Of a DNA stretch of 6,186 bases, positions 1-5,003 are shown piece by piece. The stretch lies in contig DATBKV010000106.1 of NCBI GenBank assembly GCA_036555745.1, forward strand, positions 1-6,186, read 5' to 3'. Every line of letters begins with the position of its first letter. Within the stretch, counting starts at the first letter, position 1. The notes below the pieces were generated by a model, which did no database searches, was not told where the DNA came from, and saw only the letters and a program-made list of their open reading frames with translations. Source of the DNA: VAZQ01 sp036555745 (GTDB lineage Bacteria; Pseudomonadota; Alphaproteobacteria; Rhizobiales; Xanthobacteraceae). A program made the translations under genes and the position numbers.

Positions 1-2
1 CC

Positions 3-182
3 GACATCGTCAGCAATCCGACCTGGTGGGAGCGCGCGCTGCATCGCGTGCGTAGAGCGGTGATCGGCTGGCTCGGCCGCAGTAGCAAAGCTGCTCGATC
101 ATTTGACGAGCACAACGACCGCGAGGTCCGAGCTCCCGCACTCCAATCCCCTCCCCTCCGGGGAGAGGGACCTCGCAGTAGC
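3..182 (+). other. Open in-frame extension upstream of the iorB-like gene; possible 3' end of upstream gene plus linker
   Basis: The frame of the downstream oxidoreductase is open from nt 3 to its ATG at 183, with no stop codon. Up to about nt 80 this frame has the GC-rich third positions expected of real coding sequence and reads as a Trp/Arg-rich stretch (NPTWWERALHRVRRAVIGWL). The other two + frames hit stops at 53-55 and 61-63. After about nt 80 the third-position bias fades and the translation (PPLRGEGP-like) resembles translated intergenic repeat. Two readings remain: the C-terminus of an upstream gene, plausibly the IorA partner, that runs on in frame into iorB; or a coding end followed by a spacer that happens to be open. 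Nothing in these 60 residues proves identity. Confidence 0.35.
121..176. repeat. Nested inverted repeat / hairpin in the iorB leader
   Basis: A perfect 9-bp inverted repeat (GCGAGGTCC at 121-129, GGACCTCGC at 168-176) encloses a second, imperfect hairpin made of C-rich (147-156) and G-rich (161-170) runs. The C/T-rich then G/A-rich block resembles dispersed intergenic palindromes common in rhizobial genomes. It ends 6 nt before the ATG at 183 and includes the only purine-rich stretch that could serve as Shine-Dalgarno (GAGAGGGA, 163-170), so folding could hide that site. There is no T-run, so it is not a convincing intrinsic terminator. Confidence 0.5.
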
Positions 183-1721
183 ATGCCTCAGGATCGGGCA
201 CGTCCCCTCACGATTCTGATCGCGGCGCTGGGTGGCGAGGGCGGCGGCGTGCTCACCGACTGGATCGTCGCCGCCGCGGCGAGCCAAGGCTTTCCGGTGC
301 AGTCGACGTCGATTCCCGGCGTCGCGCAGCGCACCGGCGCGACGACCTATCACATCGAGCTTGTGCCCGAGCCGGCGTCGGGAAACGAACCGACCCGTCA
401 GCCCATCCTGGCGCTGGCGCCTGGCGTCGGCGACGTCGATCTCGTCGTCGCCAGCGAACTCATGGAAGCCGGCCGCGCCATCGCCGGCGGCTTTGTCACG
501 CCGGACCGCACCACCACCATCGCCTCGACCAGCCGCTCGTATCTGGTGGTCGAGAAAATGGCGATGGGCGACGGCCGCTACGATCAGCAGCGGCTCGTCG
601 AGGCGGTGCAGGCGCATTCGCGGCAGGCGCTGATGCTCGATCTCGAAGCCCTGGCCCGGCAAAGCGGTGCGATCGTGAATGCGGTGATGCTGGGCGTGAT
701 CGCCGGCACGGAAGCGCTCCCCATTCCGGCCGCCGCCTTCGAAGCCGCAATCCGGGCCGACGGCAAAGCGGTCGATGCGAACCTCCGCGGCTTCCGCGCC
801 GGCTTTGCCGCCGCGCGCGACGGCGCCCCGGTGGCGTCGCCCCTGGGAGAACGCCCGCAGTCGGTGCCGGCGCTCGCCGAACTCGAGCCCGAGATTGGAC
901 GGATGCCCGAGGCGGCCCGCGCGACGATCACCGAGGGCACGCTCCGCCTGGCCGCCTATCAGGACCTGGCTTACGCGCGACTTTATCTCGATCGGCTGCG
1001 CCCCATCGGCGAAGCCGACGCCAAGGTGCAAGCCGGCGCAAAACTCCTCGCCGCGACCGCGCGGCACCTCGCCGTGCGCATGTCCTACGAGGACGTCATC
1101 CGGGTGGCGCAGGCCAAGATCGATCCGGCGCGTCTGGCGCGCATCGTCGATGAGATGAAGATCGCGCCCGAACAGCCGTTCGGCGTCACGGAGTTTTTGA
1201 AGCCCGGCGTCGAGGAATTATGCTCGATCCTGCCGCCGTCATGGGCGCGACGCGTTCTGGCGTTCGCCGAGCGGCGTCCGGCGCTCGCCGCCGCGCATTG
1301 GGGCATGACGGTGCAGACCACCGCGGTGTTCGGCTATTTGCGGTTTTATCTGCTTGCCAGGCTGCGGCCGCTCCGCCGCAAGACCTATCGGTATCAGGAG
1401 GAGCAACGCGCGATCGAAAGCTGGCTGCGCCTCATCGCCGAGGCCGCGCCATTGTCCGTCGAGTTGGCTATCGAGATTGCCGAATGCGCCCGCCTCATCA
1501 AAGGCTACGGCGACACGCACAAGCACGGCACCGGCAATTACCGGCTGATCGAGAGCGAGCTGATGCTACCGGCGCTGGCCGGCGCCATGCCGCCGCATGA
1601 CGCCGCCGAAGCCATCGCCAGCGCCCGCACCGCGGCGCTGCTCGATCCCGAAGGTGAGGCGCTCGCGACGTGTCTCGCTGAAATCCAGTCGCGCTCGCTC
1701 CGCAGGATCGCCGCGGAGTAG
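183..1721 (+). CDS. Indolepyruvate oxidoreductase beta-subunit family protein (POR gamma domain plus DUF6537-like region)
   Basis: This 512-aa protein resembles the IorB-type subunit of 2-oxoacid:ferredoxin oxidoreductases. Those enzymes oxidatively decarboxylate aryl pyruvates such as indolepyruvate to the acyl-CoA, passing electrons to ferredoxin in the cytoplasm. Residues ~14-210 form the POR gamma domain: GGEGGGVLTDWI (17-28), PGVAQRTGATTYH (45-57), SELMEAGRAI (91-100) and SGAIVNAVMLG (161-171). The rest, ~300-505, is helical and matches the DUF6537 type found at the C-terminus of long bacterial indolepyruvate oxidoreductases, with KGYGDTHKHGTGNY from residue 440. No Cys-rich ferredoxin domain or TPP domain is present, so an alpha subunit (IorA) is required and probably lies just upstream. 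I chose ATG 183 because homology begins directly after it. A GTG at 48 is in frame but adds repeat-like sequence. The spacing from GAGAGGGA to ATG is long (12 nt), which leaves the start uncertain. The exact substrate is inferred from the family. Confidence 0.85.
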   Translation: MPQDRARPLTILIAALGGEGGGVLTDWIVAAAASQGFPVQSTSIPGVAQRTGATTYHIELVPEPASGNEPTRQPILALAPGVGDVDLVVASELMEAGRAIAGGFVTPDRTTTIASTSRSYLVVEKMAMGDGRYDQQRLVEAVQAHSRQALMLDLEALARQSGAIVNAVMLGVIAGTEALPIPAAAFEAAIRADGKAVDANLRGFRAGFAAARDGAPVASPLGERPQSVPALAELEPEIGRMPEAARATITEGTLRLAAYQDLAYARLYLDRLRPIGEADAKVQAGAKLLAATARHLAVRMSYEDVIRVAQAKIDPARLARIVDEMKIAPEQPFGVTEFLKPGVEELCSILPPSWARRVLAFAERRPALAAAHWGMTVQTTAVFGYLRFYLLARLRPLRRKTYRYQEEQRAIESWLRLIAEAAPLSVELAIEIAECARLIKGYGDTHKHGTGNYRLIESELMLPALAGAMPPHDAAEAIASARTAALLDPEGEALATCLAEIQSRSLRRIAAE

Positions 1722-1734
1722 TCTTCCCGCGCTG

Positions 1735-1768
1735 GTTCCGGGCGGAACAAATTCTGGTCGCGTTGTTT
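1735..1768 (+). promoter_or_regulatory. Candidate EcfG-type general stress promoter for the DUF3175 gene
   Basis: GGAAC at 1744-1748 is followed after 16 nt by GTTT (1765-1768). This fits the alphaproteobacterial general stress sigma consensus in its loose form, GGAAC-N18/19-TT, but not the stricter GGAAC-N16/17-CGTT; the CGTT that is present (1761-1764) sits only 12 nt away. A start of transcription near 1775 would give a ~25-nt leader that includes the Shine-Dalgarno at 1786-1790. The -35 box is also the right arm of a 5-bp hairpin (GTTCC 1735-1739, GGAAC 1744-1748) lying 14 nt after the previous stop codon. Confidence 0.4.
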
Positions 1769-1798
1769 TCCCGAACATATGCGCCGGAGAATATTGGA

Positions 1799-2143
1799 AT
1801 GGCAAAAACGGCTCGCCGCCGCAAAACCTCATCGCGCCGCCCGACCCGGGGCCACGCCCGCCGCCGCAAGGGCGTGCGCTATTGGTCCGGCCGGGTGACG
1901 CGGGAAAGCGACGCGCTCGATCTGCAAGGCGGCGTTTTCAAGCTCAAGGACCCCAAGCGCATCGCCGCGTCGCTGAAGCGCTCGGCGGAGCACAGCCGCC
2001 GCCGCAAAACCGAGCCATACCGCTCGGCGCTGTCGATGCTGGTGTTCTACATCAACCGCGCCGGCAAGAATTTGCCCGCGAGCCGCCGCCGCACTTTGGA
2101 AAAGGCCAAGGTGGAACTTCGCCGCCAGTTCGGGCGCGAATAG
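1799..2143 (+). CDS. DUF3175 domain-containing small basic protein
   Basis: This 114-aa protein is very rich in Arg and Lys. A disordered basic N-terminus (residues 1-27) precedes the DUF3175 core: YWSGRVTRESDALDLQ (28-43), FKLKDPKRIAASLKRSAE (47-64) and SALSMLVFYINRAGKNL (76-92). The family is widespread in rhizobia and has no established function that I know of. The charge suggests nucleic-acid binding, but that is inference only. ATG 1799 is chosen because GGAGA at 1786-1790 sits 8 nt upstream. An in-frame TTG at 1763 would add 12 residues overlapping the candidate promoter. There is no signal peptide or membrane segment. The gene is monocistronic, 77 nt after the iorB-like gene and convergent with the next one. 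The candidate EcfG promoter suggests induction in stress or stationary phase. Confidence 0.85.
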   Translation: MAKTARRRKTSSRRPTRGHARRRKGVRYWSGRVTRESDALDLQGGVFKLKDPKRIAASLKRSAEHSRRRKTEPYRSALSMLVFYINRAGKNLPASRRRTLEKAKVELRRQFGRE

Positions 2144-2189
2144 CCGTTTCGGAAAACTCGAGGGTTTCGCTGGAACCGGGCTGCCCCGG

Positions 2190-2366
2190 CTAGGCGGCTT
2201 CGGTCAGTGCCGCGTCATCAATCTTGATTTCGTGATGCTCGCCGCAATGGCAGCAGCGCACGAACAGCGCGTTGAAGCGCAGCATCGCGGCGGCCGGATC
2301 GATCTCCTCGATCCCAGGATCGATCTCCTGCCCGGTCTTTGGGCAACAAAATTTCAGAGCACTCAT
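2190..2366 (-). CDS. Small CPxTG/CxxC zinc-ribbon-like protein
   Basis: This is a 58-aa protein on the minus strand. It has a CCPKTG motif at residues 7-12 and RCCHCGEHH at 37-45, separated by an acidic helix-like middle. It resembles small single zinc-ribbon proteins frequent in Bradyrhizobium-type genomes, usually annotated hypothetical; Cys8, Cys38 and Cys41 are the likely metal ligands. The role is unknown; protein or nucleic-acid binding is possible. The start at 2366 is supported by GGTGAGGG (2381-2374) ending 7 nt before the ATG. A longer reading from 2462 adds 32 residues with no resemblance to the family, and I reject it. The gene converges on the DUF3175 gene, with 46 bp between the stops. 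Confidence 0.75.
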   Translation of the reverse strand: MSALKFCCPKTGQEIDPGIEEIDPAAAMLRFNALFVRCCHCGEHHEIKIDDAALTEAA

Positions 2367-2447
2367 CAGCAGACCCTCACCGCGGCACGCAATCCCACGC
2401 GACTGTGGTGAATGTTTGGTGGCGCCGCCATGGAACTTCCGCCGCGT

Positions 2448-2464
2448 GCTTGCAGCCGGCAAGC
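2448..2464. repeat. Perfect 6-bp stem-loop in the spacer upstream of the zinc-ribbon gene
   Basis: GCTTGC (2448-2453) and GCAAGC (2459-2464) form a perfect inverted repeat around a 5-nt loop. It lies in the 162-bp spacer between the divergent zinc-ribbon gene and tRNA-Gly. It could be an operator half-site pair or chance; no T-run follows on either strand. I see nothing else convincing in this spacer apart from the tRNA promoter. Confidence 0.3.
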
Positions 2465-2490
2465 GTCATGACCTCGGCCGCGGCGCGCCC

Positions 2491-2520
2491 TTGCCGCGCG
2501 CCGGTTCCCTTCGCTATGGT
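2491..2520 (+). promoter_or_regulatory. Housekeeping-type promoter for tRNA-Gly
   Basis: TTGCCG (2491-2496) and TATGGT (2515-2520, within GCTATGGT) are spaced by 18 nt. This matches the alphaproteobacterial sigma-70 pattern (CTTGnn, CTATnnT). Initiation about 7 nt downstream would fall at or just before the mature tRNA 5' end at 2529, leaving almost no leader. Confidence 0.5.
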
Positions 2521-2528
2521 GCCGGCAG

Positions 2529-2603
2529 GCGGGCGTAGTTCAGTGGTAGAACATCAGCTTCCCAAGCTGAGTGTCGAGGGTTCGATTCCCTTCGCCCGCT
2601 CCA
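2529..2603 (+). tRNA. tRNA-Gly (anticodon CCC)
   Basis: A full cloverleaf can be drawn. The acceptor stem is GCGGGCG (2529-2535) with CGCCCGC (2593-2599), discriminator T2600 and encoded CCA (2601-2603). The D-arm contains AGTTCAGTGGTAGA. The anticodon stem is TCAGC (2554-2558) with GCTGA (2566-2570), and loop TTCCCAA puts CCC at 2561-2563. The T-arm has GAGGG (2576-2580), loop TTCGATT, and CCCTT with one G-T wobble. It decodes GGG glycine codons. Total length is 75 nt. No integrase or duplicated 3' tRNA end is visible, so there is no sign of its use as an attachment site here. Confidence 0.97.
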
Positions 2604-2627
2604 GAATTCCTGGTGAGCCGGTTAGTG

Positions 2628-2656
2628 TTGTCACCGCTGGTCAAACCCGCTAAACG
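2628..2656 (+). promoter_or_regulatory. Weak candidate promoter for the 43-aa basic protein gene
   Basis: TTGTCA (2628-2633) is a good -35 box, but TAAACG at 17-nt spacing (2651-2656) is a poor -10 box. If it is used, transcription would start near 2663, just before the Shine-Dalgarno at 2669. Cotranscription with the tRNA is an alternative. Confidence 0.3.
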
Positions 2657-2668
2657 ATGCGTCTTCGC

Positions 2669-2673
2669 AGGAG
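2669..2673 (+). promoter_or_regulatory. Strong Shine-Dalgarno deciding a GTG start
   Basis: AGGAG lies 7 nt before GTG 2681 in an otherwise non-purine-rich context. This is the main reason the following short GTG-initiated frame is called as a gene. Confidence 0.7.
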
Positions 2674-2680
2674 CTTATAA

Positions 2681-2812
2681 GTGGCACTCAAATCACGCCT
2701 GAGCCGGTCTGGCAGCAAAAAAACCTCGATCGGACGTTCGCGCAACTCGCGACCGGTCAGCAAGCAGGCTAGACGCACCTACAAGAAATATCGCGGCCAG
2801 GGGCGCCCGTAA
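2681..2812 (+). CDS. 43-aa highly basic protein, GTG start (unrecognised)
   Basis: GTG 2681 opens a 43-codon frame ending at TAA 2810-2812. The product is dominated by Lys, Arg, Ser and Gly, with no acidic residue at all; it begins (M)ALKSRLSRSGSKK and ends SKQARRTYKKYRGQGRP. The composition is that of a small ribosome-associated or nucleic-acid-binding protein, and the aromatic-basic C-terminus (TYKKYRGQGRP) looks like a conserved motif rather than random sequence. I do not recognise the family with confidence. Support for expression is the AGGAG Shine-Dalgarno at ideal spacing and a clean stop. It lies 77 nt after tRNA-Gly and about 160 nt before the TGT-like gene, in the same direction. 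Function is unknown. Confidence 0.6.
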   Translation: MALKSRLSRSGSKKTSIGRSRNSRPVSKQARRTYKKYRGQGRP

Positions 2813-2924
2813 TCGTCGTTTGCGGCGCCACCGCCGTTCGCCGGCTGGCGCGCCGCTTCCAGCGTTGCGCGCAATAGCGCTCCCAGCGCGCCCCAGGGGC
2901 CGTCCCCTCGTTCGAAGCAGCTTG

Positions 2925-2933
2925 TGGTATGGT
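2925..2933 (+). promoter_or_regulatory. Possible extended -10 element for the TGT-like operon
   Basis: TGGTATGGT (TG-n-TATGGT) repeats the TATGGT -10 box seen before tRNA-Gly. No good -35 is present 17-18 nt upstream, as expected for an extended -10 promoter. Transcription would start near 2940, downstream of the alternative GTG start at 2924, favouring ATG 2972 as the translation start. Confidence 0.3.
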
Positions 2934-2971
2934 CCGCGGGCGCGTTTACGCGGCCGCTGTCGAACTCTGCC

Positions 2972-4024
2972 ATGAACGATGCCTCGCACGCCGATGGACC
3001 GCGACTGACCGATGCCCGCGGCCGGCTCCACCCATTGCCGCTGTTCATGCCGGTCTATCAGCCGCGCCAGCCGGCATTTCAGCTCGCCATGGACGGCGAT
3101 GGCCTGAAGATCGACGGCCTGATCGTCAACGCGTTTTTTCTCTACAAACAGCGCGACCTGAGAAACAAGCTGAGGAGCGGCACCACATTGGCGGCTCTGG
3201 TCGGCTATGATGGCCTGATCTCGACCGATTCTGGTGCATTCCAGGGGTTCAGCCGCACGCTTTACCTGAAGAACCGCGACATCGTTCGATTTCAGGATCA
3301 GATCCGCAGCGATATCATCGCGCCGCTCGATCTCGTCACGCCGCCGGGCGATTCTCGCGCCACCGCGCAAACGAAGCTCGATGTGACGATCAAGCGAACC
3401 CGTGAGGCGCTCGACATCGTCGAACATGGTATCGTTGCCGGCGTCCAGCAGGGCGGACGATATCTCGATCTGCGCGAACGCAGTACCGAGGCGCTCTTGC
3501 AGATGGGTGCGCGCTACGTCGCGATCGGAAGCCTGGTGCCGTTCTTCAACAAGAACCACAACCTGACGTTTCCGGGCGCCGTCGTCCGCAAGGCGCGCGA
3601 CATGATCGGTCCTGATCTGCCGATGCACATCTACGGAGCGGGCGATCCGGTAGAACTGCCGTTCTTCGTCAAATTGGGTGCGACCGTGTTCGACTCCGCC
3701 TCGTACGGGCACTATGCCGCAAAGGGTTTCTACATGACCCCTTACGGCGCGCTTCGCGATCCGGGTCCGCTGATCGCAGGCGAATACGTCTGCGACTGTC
3801 CGCAATGCCAGCTGCAGGGCGGCGGTGCGGCGGTGTTGGCAGATGGCGAGCGGCTGACCTTTCATAATATCTGGACTATCTGCAGCACCGTGGAAAAATT
3901 GCGCTGCTTGGTTCGTGGAGAAGACGGCAGCCTGGACAAGTACCTGGAGCACATACTCGAAGTCCACAGCAGATGGTTTCCCGAAAGCCAGTTGCGGCAT
4001 TCGTGGCATGCTCTACCGCCATGA
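2972..4024 (+). CDS. Archaeal/DpdA-like tRNA-guanine transglycosylase family protein
   Basis: A 350-aa TIM-barrel base-exchange enzyme. The family replaces guanine in RNA, or in DNA for DpdA, with a 7-deazaguanine base. Visible motifs are STDSGAFQ (84-91, active-site Asp86), PLDLVTPP (118-125), GVQQGGRYLDLRERS (157-171), YVAIGSLVPF (182-191), HIYGAGDP (219-226) and FDSASYGHYA (240-249), with the predicted nucleophile Asp241. The zinc site is Cys274, Cys276, Cys279 and His298. The PLDxxTPP, IGxxVP and FDSAxY signatures follow archaeal tRNA-guanine transglycosylases, not the bacterial queuosine enzyme (IGGLSVGE, DCVxPTR). The protein stops soon after the zinc domain and has no PUA domain. ATG 2972 is preferred over GTG 2924, since homology begins ~12 residues later; neither start has a good Shine-Dalgarno. 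It overlaps the following methyltransferase gene by 4 nt. Family is confident; the substrate (tRNA, rRNA or DNA) is unknown. Confidence 0.85.
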   Translation: MNDASHADGPRLTDARGRLHPLPLFMPVYQPRQPAFQLAMDGDGLKIDGLIVNAFFLYKQRDLRNKLRSGTTLAALVGYDGLISTDSGAFQGFSRTLYLKNRDIVRFQDQIRSDIIAPLDLVTPPGDSRATAQTKLDVTIKRTREALDIVEHGIVAGVQQGGRYLDLRERSTEALLQMGARYVAIGSLVPFFNKNHNLTFPGAVVRKARDMIGPDLPMHIYGAGDPVELPFFVKLGATVFDSASYGHYAAKGFYMTPYGALRDPGPLIAGEYVCDCPQCQLQGGGAAVLADGERLTFHNIWTICSTVEKLRCLVRGEDGSLDKYLEHILEVHSRWFPESQLRHSWHALPP

Positions 4025-4926
4025 CCGGACCCGCGCCCGATCTATCGCGTCGCTTGACGGCGCGTCTCATCCGGGATCTCGCCGACTCGATCGCCGTCGC
4101 CTACACGATCGACGCCGACGCGGCGGCGGAGCGCATCACGCCGTTGATAGAACGCGATCGACTGCTGCAGCAGGCGCTGGCCGAGCACCCTGATCTCGCC
4201 GAAATCCGCCGCATGCGGGTTTTCCGAAACGCGGAAAAGGCGGCGCGCAAGCACGTCTACGATTATCTGAGGCGTTATCGGCGGGCCGACGACAGCGGCA
4301 ACGCGGCGCTGGACACCCTGGAAGCTCTGGCGCCCGGCGAGGCGCCGGAAACGGCGCACCGTCCCATTCGCGCCATCTGCGAGTCGCATGCCAGCACGGC
4401 GGAGCGGTTGCCGGCGCTGACGGAATTCCAGGCCATTCTGGCCCTCGCAGCCGGCGAGGCGACAAGCATCCTCGACGTCGGTGCCGGTGTTCTGCCGCTG
4501 CTTTTTCCGTTCGAGGCCTGTCCCAAGCTCGAATGCTATTGCGCTCTCGACAAGGATAAGTTTGCGGTGCGCGCGGTGCGGGCGTTTGCGCGGTGGAGCG
4601 AGCTGGCTAACGTGACGGCGCGCGATTGGTCGATGGCCGACGGCTGGGAGGAGGTGCTGTCACCCGACCGGAGGGAATTCGACCTCGCTCTGTTGCTCAA
4701 GATCGTTCCCGTGGTGGCGCGGCAGGAGCCGCAACTTTTGGGCGTCCTGGCCGCGACGCCGGCACGGCGCTTGTTGATCACCGGCTCGAAGCAGGCAATG
4801 GCCAAGCGCAAGGCCATCGCGCATCGTGAGAACGTCACGATCCTGTCCTTCATCGATCGATTCGGCCTGACTGTTTGCGATCAATTCGAGACTGCTGACG
4901 AACTGGGTTTCTTGGTGATAAGGTAA
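4021..4926 (+). CDS. FmrO/ArmA/Rmt-like rRNA guanine-N7 methyltransferase homologue
   Basis: This 301-aa protein resembles the SAM-dependent methyltransferases that methylate N7 of G1405 in 16S rRNA and confer aminoglycoside resistance. Matches are HASTAERLPAL (123-133; HASTKERL in RmtB), the SAM loop ILDVGAGVLPLLF (150-162; ILDFGCGFNPLAL in ArmA), acidic Asp177 after strand 2, DLALLLKIVPVV (221-232; DVVFLLKMLPVL in ArmA) and a basic segment GSKQAMAKRKA (255-265). The N-terminal ~120 residues are helical, as in the rRNA-binding N-domain of that family, though not clearly alignable. Differences are the missing Asn of the GFNP motif (Leu here) and loss of the KGMExxY element. The target may therefore not be G1405. 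ATG 4021 overlaps the preceding TGA (ATGA), suggesting translational coupling to the TGT-like gene and shared function. Family is fairly sure; substrate and resistance role are not. Confidence 0.75.
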   Translation: MTGPAPDLSRRLTARLIRDLADSIAVAYTIDADAAAERITPLIERDRLLQQALAEHPDLAEIRRMRVFRNAEKAARKHVYDYLRRYRRADDSGNAALDTLEALAPGEAPETAHRPIRAICESHASTAERLPALTEFQAILALAAGEATSILDVGAGVLPLLFPFEACPKLECYCALDKDKFAVRAVRAFARWSELANVTARDWSMADGWEEVLSPDRREFDLALLLKIVPVVARQEPQLLGVLAATPARRLLITGSKQAMAKRKAIAHRENVTILSFIDRFGLTVCDQFETADELGFLVIR

Positions 4927-4946
4927 CGGCCAGCGGGATCGGCTTT

Positions 4947-4972
4947 CCCGGATGTCGCTTCGCTCGTCCGGG
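4947..4972. repeat. Dispersed palindromic intergenic repeat (bradyrhizobial type)
   Basis: CCCGGATG (4947-4954) pairs with CGTCCGGG (4965-4972), 8 bp with one G-T wobble, around a loop containing TCGCTTCGCT. From recall, near-identical palindromes (CCCGGATGTCGCTTCGCTCATCCGGG type) occur in many copies between genes in Bradyrhizobium and Rhodopseudomonas. It lies 20 nt after the methyltransferase stop and could shape the 3' end of that operon, but no T-run follows. Confidence 0.65.
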
Positions 4973-5003
4973 CACCAGTAACGAAACATTTGAGGAAACA
5001 ACC

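Noticed and set aside
99..1067. Long 322-aa open frame on the minus strand opposite the iorB-like gene
   Set aside because: It is antisense to a clearly recognised gene, is Arg/Gly/His-rich low-quality sequence, and is the usual shadow of GC-rich codon use.
2151..2189. Possible bidirectional terminators between the convergent DUF3175 and zinc-ribbon genes (GAAA...TTTC at 2152-2168; CCGGG/CCCGG stem at 2176-2189)
   Set aside because: Stems are only 4-5 bp and no T-run follows on either strand, so they are not convincing as intrinsic terminators.
2529..2603. tRNA-Gly as an integration site for a mobile island carrying the TGT/methyltransferase pair
   Set aside because: No integrase, no direct repeat of the tRNA 3' end and no obvious composition break are visible in the window.
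2825..2851. Inverted repeat GCGCCA/TGGCGC after the 43-aa gene as a terminator
   Set aside because: Six-base stem with mismatched interior and no T-run; expected often in GC-rich DNA.
2693..4009. 438-aa minus-strand open frame opposite the TGT-like gene
   Set aside because: The + strand carries intact TGT motifs over the same span. The minus product has no recognisable motif and crosses the 43-aa gene and an intergenic region.
2972..4926. A known dpd DNA-modification/restriction island
   Set aside because: None of the other dpd components (helicase, nuclease, ParB-like or queuosine-precursor genes) is present. Only the TGT-type protein could correspond to DpdA.
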